A stretch of DNA of 64,000 nt from Neelides folsomi (taxonomy: Eukaryota > Arthropoda > Collembola > Neelipleona > Neelidae), in the NCBI GenBank assembly GCA_034687125.1, contig JAQGBZ010000356.1:1-64000 (forward strand), written 5' to 3'. Each line of letters begins with the position of its first letter. The stretch's first letter is position 1. Positions 56,135 through 64,000 of the stretch are shown in pieces. The notes below the pieces were generated by a model. The model did not search any database. It was not told where the DNA came from and worked only from the letters and a program-made list of their open reading frames with translations. Both the position numbers and the translations under genes were made by a program.

Positions 56135-58962
56135 TTATTTGGCTTGTGGTTTTGGTTTATAACTCCAAAACTTAACATTTTTCCCGAAATTATTGGCATC
56201 TTCAACTGTTTGGGGAAGATTTTGTCGGTGAGTCTCAGGAAGAAAAGCAGAGACAAAAAGCCCGATGAATCCAAGGATTCCCATTACAAGATAAGGACCA
56301 CTCACATGAAATCGACCCTAAAATTATTTAAGCTTTATCGTTCATAGCATAATTCAATTTTTAGTTATTGAATCTAACGTACCTATTAAAATAGATTTAC
56401 GAAATATTAGTTTAATGAAACTCACCAAGAAAATAATATATGGGCCCATGATTCCCAGTGTTGATCCAATTGTTGAAGCAAATCCTGTACCCGTTGAACG
56501 AAGTTGTGTTGGAAAGATTTCAGTTCCTTGATGAAAATTCAAGATTAATTTATCTATATATTGAACTCATTGTTTTATTTTTTTCTATAAAATATTCATA
56601 TTTTTTTCAAACCTTGCATGTACATAATCAGGTTGGTCAGTGTGATCGCGAACCTTAAATTAAGGTAAACAATTACTGTACTGTAAAAGTTCGCTCTTGA
56701 CTTCCCGCTTTTTAGATTTTTTAAGATCAGTATTTAGATTAACATATATTTATAATCTATCACAATTATATTTATGTTAATCTAAATGCTGATCTAAATA
56801 ACTTTAAAATGCGGGAAGTCAAGAGCGAACTTTTACAGTACAGTAGGTATGGAAGTAAACCAATCTGGTTAGTTTTAAAGTTTTAAATCAAATTTAAAAA
56901 GTTAAAATAAAATAAGTACTTAGCTACGATGATGCATCCGAGAACAAAGAGAGACAAATCTGGGAATCTGACCACAACTGCTGCAACCAGACAAGTTATA
57001 CTGGCAAAGAAGTAAAAGAAGACTTGAAGCCAACGTCGACCGAATTGATCGGCCAAATATCCACCGAGCCATCCTGCTGGAAGTTCAATGATCGACAGGA
57101 TGAAGAAATTCAAAAATTGATTTCCGTTCATGTTAGGAGTATTCAAAGTAATTCCATAATAAATGAGCAAATTCATAGACCTACAGAGAGCAATGATTAA
57201 ATTAAATTATATTAATTAACGATTAATTAAGTTTAACAATTAAGATTAATAATAAAGGAATATTTAACTTAAAGGTCTTTACCATGAGATTGTTAACATG
57301 ATCGTATTTTTCGCCATTCTTTTTCTACTGAACAAAGTCCAAATTCCAATATTTTTCGACCCCTGAGCTTCTTTCTTCTTTTTCTCAGCAAGGCAATTGA
57401 GCAATGTGTCGAGTCTTTCAGGTGTGATTTTATCAGCGTTTCCATTAACTTTAGCAATATTCAAAATGATTGTTGCTGCTTCTTTGATCCTTCCGACTGA
57501 CACGAGCCAACGTGGCGACTCCGAAAATGCCTTGTAGTAAAATACGAAAAAGAGTCCTGGGAGTGTTGTGACAATTCCAATAGTAAGCCAATCACTGCAT
57601 AGCCAAACTACAAAAGGCAGCAATGACATTCCAATGACCCATGTCATCCAAGTCACAGCATAAACCCATGCTCGATACTCTAAATTGTAAGTAAATTTTC
57701 ACCTCATATTTAATTATTTAAACTCGTTAGATTGAATAATGACTTTGGTTTTTGTTCGTATTAAATGTATAAATAATACCTTTGTCACAACTTTCTACAT
57801 TTATCATAGAAGGACTAATAAACATCATTGGAAATGCTGAAATATAAAATCGTTTTAATTAATTATTATTTCACACTAAAAATATTAAATTATATTGCAT
57901 TGCCTTTTTAATCAATTACCTGTTCCAGCTAAAAACATCATAACTAAAAACCACGTATGGTGCTGCGGGATAAAAAGGCTGATAGCTCGGAAAAGTATAT
58001 TAATATAGCAAGTTAGGTAAAATATCGGTTTTCTCCCAAATCTAAAATCAATAAAATTCGTTAATACACAGTATAACAAAAGATTAACTAATATAATGAT
58101 TATTAATTTACTTATCAGCTGCTGGTCCGAAAATAATAGTTCCGACAGCATTTCCAACTGCTGACCAAGTGAAAGCGTTTGTACTTTATAAAGTTTACAA
58201 AAATACATTTAAAACAAAAAAGTGGTTAAATGTCAGTTAATTAAATGGATTAAAATTTTACAATTTGTCACCTGTAATGAACGTTATCGCAAACCCAACC
58301 GAAGGTTGAAGGAATCGTCGACGCATAGTCGGTTTTGTCAAATACCCATCCATTGTTACATTTCATCAAACTCCCGTCTTTCTTAAATGGGTCGTACATG
58401 TGACATTGGTCATATTTGGTCAGTCCATCTCCAGTTCCGTTGGTCCTAAAACATTTTATATTATTTTATACCCAAATTGGATTTATTTAAAATATTATAA
58501 TTTCATACAGAGGAATTGTGAAATTCTTCCATTCCTCAATCCCAATCATGGCTTCATTCATGCCAGTAATGTTGTAAACATTTCTTGGAACATCACACCA
58601 ATGATCCGGAACGTATAGCATGAAGATGGCTAATAAATAATAAATAACAAAATGTTTATTCTGATTGAAATTCTAATTTAACTGAAAAAAATCTAATTTA
58701 ACTGTTCATGGTGAAGAACGGCATGAGGGCTGTCATTGGACACAAAATGAGATAAAGCATCCTTTTCTGAAATTTCCCTTGTGTCCCCACAATTTCCAAA
58801 ATTTCATCAAAATCCTCACAATCATTTTTTTGTGTTTTTTCATCCTGAGTAATTGTATTATTATTAATATTAACCATATTTATATAAATTGAAAATGATA
58901 TTTTGAATTTGTACCTTATTTAAGGGTTCCAGATCTTTTAAATTTTCGGTTAAGTCCGCCAT
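56135..58962 (-). CDS. SLC22-type organic ion transporter (MFS)
   Basis: Twelve exons (58962-58915, 58844-58703, 58629-58509, 58445-58272, 58183-58112, 58041-57920, 57836-57780, 57679-57283, 57180-56920, 56653-56613, 56526-56426, 56317-56135) close to 572 residues. After FQKRMLYLILCPMTALMPFF (helix 1) comes the large extracellular loop with Cys pairs, N-glycosylation sites and CNNGWVFDKTDYASTIPSTFGWVCD. GRKP after AADKF is the MFS loop 2-3 motif; SESPRWLVSVGRIKEA, GYLADQFGRRWLQ and GTEIFPTQLRSTGTGFAS are typical SLC22/OCT-like signatures. It should carry organic cations, anions or carnitine across the plasma membrane; the substrate is not readable. A MITE lies in the intron between exons 9 and 10. 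Confidence 0.92.
56674..56845. mobile_element. MITE-like near-perfect palindrome in SLC22 intron
   Basis: 172 bases with TA at both ends. The terminal 35 bases, starting TACTGTACTGTAAAAGTTCG, are an exact inverted repeat, and the match continues imperfectly (GATCAGTATTTAGATTAACA against GATCAGCATTTAGATTAACA) so the arms are about 75 bases with a loop of about 25. No coding. The perfect ends suggest recent insertion by a Tc1/mariner-type transposase. Confidence 0.9.
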
Positions 58963-60991
58963 TGTATGTTGTTTGGTTATCTCCTCTACTTGATTGTAAT
59001 AATGTACATTAATGTTAGGTGTAAAACAAGGAGCCGAGCGGCTAATTGTGTGACTGAATTGTATGCGAATAAAAATGTGCGAGGAATGAAATGATAAAGA
59101 GTTTATGATAAGAAATTTCATATTATGTGCATAGTGTTATGTAAATGTAATTAAAAGCATTGAATGAAAAATAGGTAACTCAATGCGTGCGAATTCAATG
59201 AGCATATCATAATCACACATTTGTCAAATCAACCTCGTAATTGAGTGATGATTTGATTCTATCATTTATTAAACAAAAGAGATTTAATTCATATAATACT
59301 AATTTATTTACACTGGTATACCTATTTTTGAATAATTCTTTCAATTTACCATAATAAATATTGATTCTATTTATCAATTAAACAAGTAATAGTAAAAACC
59401 CAAATAGAACCAACCATACATAGAGTAAATAAAGTATTGTGCAAATTGATGAGCATAAGTATAAGGATTTAGTACGAGTATATCTCATTTAGCTCTTCCT
59501 TATCTTGTCCAGGCATATTACATAGTTTTATAAGTTTTGTTTTTAAATATTTTTTGCTTTAATTGTCCTTTCTCCTTTTAACTCATTGATAAAAAACGAC
59601 AAGGTCGTTTTAATACTTATGTGTATGTAAATAGGTTTACATTATTTATGCATTCCTTTAATTTTTCTCATTGCCAATTTTTTGTCATTTAAGTATGCAT
59701 TCATAAGATGCTATGTAATTTGTCGTTTATTTCCTACACTTATTGTATTTGGTAATGGACATATTTGCATTATGTAATCTATAGGAAAATTACTTTGAGA
59801 TTTATAAATGATTAATATTTGAAGCTACTTACTATGATTTATAAGTAATTCGTGAAATATTAAAAAATTTATAATTGGTAGCAATGCAATATAAAGATTA
59901 ATTTGATTTAATTCAGTCAATTAATGTCTTTATGTGTCTAGTGTCTCTAGTATTGAAATTTCTTAATATAAAATGCATGATCCTTCGATGATGGAAAACA
60001 ATAGGATATTGAAGGATATTCAATGAAAGTTTATTCAATAGTTTTGAATAAAATACACCAACCAATATTAGCTTTACTTTTAATTATTAAGCTGTACTGT
60101 TAATTATTAGCAATATTAAGTAGGTATTTAATATATAATTTTCTATTCTTTTATGAGAATTGCAAAGGTTTTAAAAATCACTATATATATTTTTACGATT
60201 TTTTTGAAAATAATACGTTTTTATAGATATCTGTAAATATTGTATTAGATTGACAATTTTTATTAATTATAGGACAAATGGTTTATGAAGCTAACATCAA
60301 GATTTTTTGAGAGAGAAAAGCTCAGTAAGTAAGGTAGGTATTACTAGTAATTCAATTCAATCTGATCGGGACACAATGATCGATAGGAAATTTTGGAGAG
60401 ATTTATAAACTATACGTTTTACATTTACAAGTAAATTATTTAATTAAGAAAAGTAGTAGTTTTAAATTTTAATCAAGAAAATAATGTAAAAGTTCAATGT
60501 CAAGAATATACTCGTAATATCTAAATTTTTAATTTAGCGAGTTTATTTTAAAGGAAAGTTAATGCGAAAAATAAATTAATCATATTAAATACATTATTTT
60601 ATTAGAATATAAATAAATCTTAAAGTCTTAATACATAAATTATAGTTGTAATAAAATTATTATGTAATGTATTTAAATTACATTTAGAAAATTCTTATTA
60701 AATTATGATTTCGATTTATCCTAAATGGTATACCACTATTATATAAAGTTAAAAATTATACGAACCTTAAAAATAATTCTCTAAATATTTATAAGTAGTT
60801 GCAAGATACTCATTAAGAATATTTAAATACTCAAGCGATAATATGTATATGTAGCTTTTAATATTGAGTAAAACATTTGTGCTTTGGTTCAATTAAAATC
60901 GGAGGGAACTTGACTAACTCATTAAATATTACATAGTATTTATATTAAAATTGTTCAAAGGTCCATTTAAAATTAAACTTATCTTTAAATT
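58963..60991. other. Intergenic, SLC22-like to ANKLE1
   Basis: About 2 kb of very AT-rich DNA. The first part is the SLC22 promoter; the rest is the ANKLE1 3' flank. I saw no open frame with protein-family features, no terminal inverted repeats and no RNA gene. Confidence 0.4.
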
Positions 60992-62854
60992 TTAGACATC
61001 TTCCAATTTGAAAGGTTTTCCTCCTCCAACTGCAAAAAGACAGAAGGATTTGTAAAGCAGGAAACTCCCATATTCATTTTTGGTCTTTTGAGTCCATTGG
61101 AGAGATTGGAGTGATTGGCCATAAGATCCTTTGATCATATTCTGAAGTTCATTCAGCCCAATTGCATCGATCATCGCCGCTTCGTTGATCTTAGTTTCTC
61201 GATCTCCTGAATGTGGAAAGACGTTGAGGACAATCACGCCAAACCCGCTTTTCCAAATATTCAAAATTGTAGTGATTCTGTCATCACAAGATGTGACCAT
61301 TCTCTTCCCATAAATGGCTTTTGACTCTACAAGATGATGAATTGGTCTCGTTCCTGAACCCTTTCCAATGTAAAATACAGCATCGAGGAATCTTTGGAAT
61401 TTCTCTCCATTGTTAATGATCTCAGATTTCAATAACTTTCCAGAAAAATTGATCCCTTTCAACATTCGGGGATCGATGAACAAATAGTTGAAAAATGATT
61501 TTGATTGATTTTTCTTTGTGGAATCAGATAGTTTTTGTACGAGTTCAATGTGATGTTCGCCATATTCCTGAGTTATTGCAATATTGTTAATTGCTAATGT
61601 AAGTTCTCGACTAAATCCGCAAGTTGGCATTTCTTCTTCGATGGTTTTCCCAGCTTCGACGGTTCTCAATAGCGAAGAATAAGTAGTCGGTGTGACAGGA
61701 ACAGAAATATTGCGATTTTTGAGGACTGATTGAAGTTTCCCCATTTCTTCCTGTGTTGGCATATTTTTATTCGAGGGGTAGAAAACTGACCCAGTGCAAC
61801 TTGCAGACGACTTTGAAGACTTTGTGGCCGTGGAGGCATCAGAAGTTAAGAGAGAATCGTGATATAAATCAGGAGTTCTCCGATCCATTTCTGAATCGCA
61901 AGTGTAAAATGTTCCGGTTCCGGACATCTTGTCAATGGAAAAAGCTGACTGGTAAAGTGTGGGACCATTGTTGTTTTCTTGAAGGATTGAATCTAATTTA
62001 TCCGTATTAGATGGCTTCGATGAGATCAGACTTGAAATTTTTACATCCTCGATTCGAATTTGGGATTTTTGCTCTTCGTCAATGAGCCGAATGGGAACGT
62101 CGTTTGCGAATGATTCTTCTGTTTCTTCATCAAGAGTGTCAAGTTTGCCGTGGTTTGTGTGGTGAATGTCATGGGATTTTTGTTGAGGGATTGGATTGAA
62201 GTGTGGAGGAGATTCAATGCAAGTTTCTTCAATGAATGTTATTTTTGAAACATTTTCAATGAGCTCTTGCATTTTCCAGGAATTTAACATTTCAATCAAA
62301 TCCTCGTTTTTCTTGTTGGCGAGATCAAAGCATGTTTTTCCTTCCTTGTCTTTTAAGTAAGGATTTCCTCCAAAGTCCAGAAGAAGTTTCACCATATCCA
62401 GAGATTCGTATAAAACCTGAAATAAATAAATAAAAGATATTATGTCAAGATTCGATTAACGAATAGATTTTATTAAATAAATGAGTGGGGAAATTGCTAT
62501 TCTTTATTAAATACGTACGCTCAAATGAAGTGGTGAGACTCCATCATTAGAATCATTGCAATTTGGATCTGCTCCTCGTCTAAGCAAGACCTTAACAAAA
62601 TTCTCAATTTCGGATCCAACACAATAATGGAGCAAGTTCATTCCCTGCAATTAAAATGATGAATTAAATCCAGAATTTAAAGCTATTTAATTTAATATAA
62701 GTATTTGGAAAATAAATTTTACCAAAAGGGGAAGCTTTAAATTGAGACTTTTTGGATTTTGTGAAATCAGCTCTTCGAATTCTTGTAATGAATGTGCCCA
62801 ATCTGAATCTGAATCAATCAGAAATTGGAGTCTTATTGCAAGATTAAGATCCAT
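60992..62854 (-). CDS. ANKLE1: Ankyrin-LEM-GIY-YIG endonuclease, ANKLE1-like
   Basis: Three exons (62854-62723, 62644-62519, 62416-60992) give 560 residues. Ankyrin repeats occupy the N-part (GMNLLHYCV...VLLRRGADPNCND...GVSPLHLS and MVKLLLDFGGNPYLKDKEGKT). A disordered middle leads to a LEM-like helix pair (MGKLQSVLKNRN...VTPTTYSSLLRTVE) and a C-terminal GIY-YIG nuclease: FNYLFIDPRMLKG, FLDAVFYIGKGSGTRPIHHL, GFGVIVLNVFPHSGDRETKINEAAMIDAIGLNELQN and GSYG. This order matches ANKLE1 and nematode LEM-3, which cut branched DNA and chromatin bridges late in mitosis. The single Glu in NEAAMIDAIGL is the expected metal ligand. An acceptor AG two bases before the ATG suggests a 5'UTR intron. Confidence 0.92.
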
Positions 62855-63757
62855 TCTGTAAAATAAAATATTTAACTTTATTATTATTTATTATTGAGTT
62901 TATTCTTTAGATAGAATTTAAATGTTAAATTATATTGTAGATTGTCAAATATTACTATATTACAAATATACTTACTTTAACTTCCCTCACTCTCGATGGT
63001 TAATAATCAAAAACTATAAGTTAATGTGTAACAGTAGGATAATTTTTAATTATGATGAGTTTCTCATAGACTGTTTAGATTTTTTAACAAGTGAGGAAGG
63101 CGAATTTGAAACTTTACTTTAAGTAAGGTTACTTTCCAACAATTAGGCCATTCCATTTACTATATATACAATTATTTTCATAACCTCTTATACAGTGTAT
63201 ACACACATTGTTATCTAAAGTTATAGGTAAATGTTCAATCAATTATTAAACACTGTTAATATATTTAAACAACGCAAAATGAGTTTAATTTAATTGTGGA
63301 ACAAAAATTAATTTCATTTGTTTCTGTCAAAGAAATTGTGATTGAAAACAAGGAATTATGAAATGGGCCAATTGGGAAGGGAGCGCGAGACCGCCTTCTT
63401 CATTTGAACCCCAACGGTCAAAATATACAGGAAACAGAAAAGTCAATTCTTCATTTCACTTTCACATACAAAATCAAATGGTTTAAAATACAAAAGAATT
63501 TATTGATTTATTTCCGCCACCTTCTTATTTCTTACTATCATGATTAAAATTGTAATTTTAAACCATTAAATTCATCTAATTAATTAAATATTGGTAAGTT
63601 TTAATGAATTTAATTTATCGTATAATTCAATAATTTGTATTATTGATCCAATCTATAAGTGAATTTATGCAAATTACTATATATTCATTCATTCATTAAT
63701 ATTTTAAATTATATTTGTTGTAAGTTAGTTTAATGTTAATTTTCTATTTTAGTAAAA
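62855..63757. promoter_or_regulatory. Divergent upstream region of ANKLE1 and the edge gene
   Basis: About 900 bases between divergent starts. A GC-richer patch at about 63360-63430 is a possible promoter core. No coding signal. An acceptor-like TTTCTATTTTAG at 63740-63752 suggests a 5'UTR exon of the plus-strand gene upstream. Confidence 0.35.
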
Positions 63758-64000
63758 ATGAAATGTCTTGCAAGAGAGGAAGCAGGAAAACTCATCGAAC
63801 AGGAGATGAAAAGGCGAAAAGTCCTACGGCTCGAACAAGTAAATAAAATATTATTTATTTAACGTTAATTCTAAATATTAAAATAGCTGACTAAATTTTA
63901 TTATTTTTAAAAGGCCAGAGAACAAGCAACAGCATGGATGGAAGCGAACAAGACGAAGTATGAGACCGAGAAAGAGAAACAATATCAAATCCTTACAGAA
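63758..64000 (+). CDS. 5' end of a coiled-coil gene, possibly CEP295-like (partial)
   Basis: Two exons so far (63758-63838 and 63914 to the window edge) give 56 residues and continue beyond it. The chain is highly charged and helical: REEAGKLIEQEMKRRKVLRL then EQAREQATAWMEANK. The RRKxLRLxQxREQ pattern resembles the N-terminus of the centriole protein CEP295, but this is a short, low-complexity match, so the assignment is only a suggestion. Confidence 0.55.

Noticed and set aside
59000-60990. Search for an RNA gene or hidden ORF in the AT-rich gap
   Set aside because: No cloverleaf, conserved motif or splice-bounded frame was found by eye.

Overview
This is an AT-rich nuclear window from an animal, almost certainly an arthropod. 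Genes are split by short introns (often 45-120 bases) with loose GT donors. The gene set is metazoan: lingerer/UBAP2L, ASH1L, MFSD12, V-ATPase a subunit, PDE, NIPA, PLEKHM1, SLC22 and ANKLE1. A DUF4789 Cys-rich secreted protein and the V-ATPase exon arrangement point to arthropods rather than nematodes or vertebrates. I cannot name the species. No tRNA, rRNA, CRISPR array or prokaryotic operon was seen. Exon borders below were worked out by hand from reading frame, splice signals and family similarity; nearly all models close in phase.

Layout. 0-11 kb: lingerer (-), mitochondrial ribosomal protein bS16m (+), COX5A (-), a small secreted protein (-), a single-Tudor-domain protein (-), a secreted propeptide with two basic cleavage sites (-), and ribosomal protein eS17 (-). 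11-27 kb: histone methyltransferase ASH1L (-), divergent from a two-domain fasciclin protein (+), then the MFS transporter MFSD12 (+). 27-35 kb: V-ATPase a subunit (+) with two candidate mutually exclusive exons, and a Tctex-type dynein light chain (+). 35-45 kb: an intact GAF-GAF-phosphodiesterase (-), a decayed tandem copy of it (-), a small unknown gene (-) and a DUF4789 secreted protein (-). 45-52.6 kb: a truncated MIC60/mitofilin-like gene (+) with a dead Tc1/mariner element in an intron, a NIPA magnesium transporter (+) and YRDC (+). 52.7-64 kb: a RUN-Rubicon-homology (PLEKHM1-like) protein (+), an SLC22-type transporter (-), ANKLE1 (-) and the 5' end of a coiled-coil (possibly CEP295-like) gene (+) cut by the window edge.

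The genes do not form one pathway. Mitochondrial (bS16m, COX5A, MIC60-like), lysosomal/vacuolar (V-ATPase, MFSD12, PLEKHM1-like), membrane transport, chromatin and signalling genes are mixed, as expected for a eukaryotic neighbourhood. I found no convincing new multigene system. The points most worth following are: the truncated MIC60-like gene with its Cys-rich tail; the live/dead PDE pair; three palindromic MITE-like elements plus a 677-bp mariner relic with terminal inverted repeats; the V-ATPase alternative exons; a Lys-Pro repeat inserted inside the ASH1L PHD finger; two secreted orphan proteins; and an atypical splice donor, GTTCGT, required by frame in four different genes.
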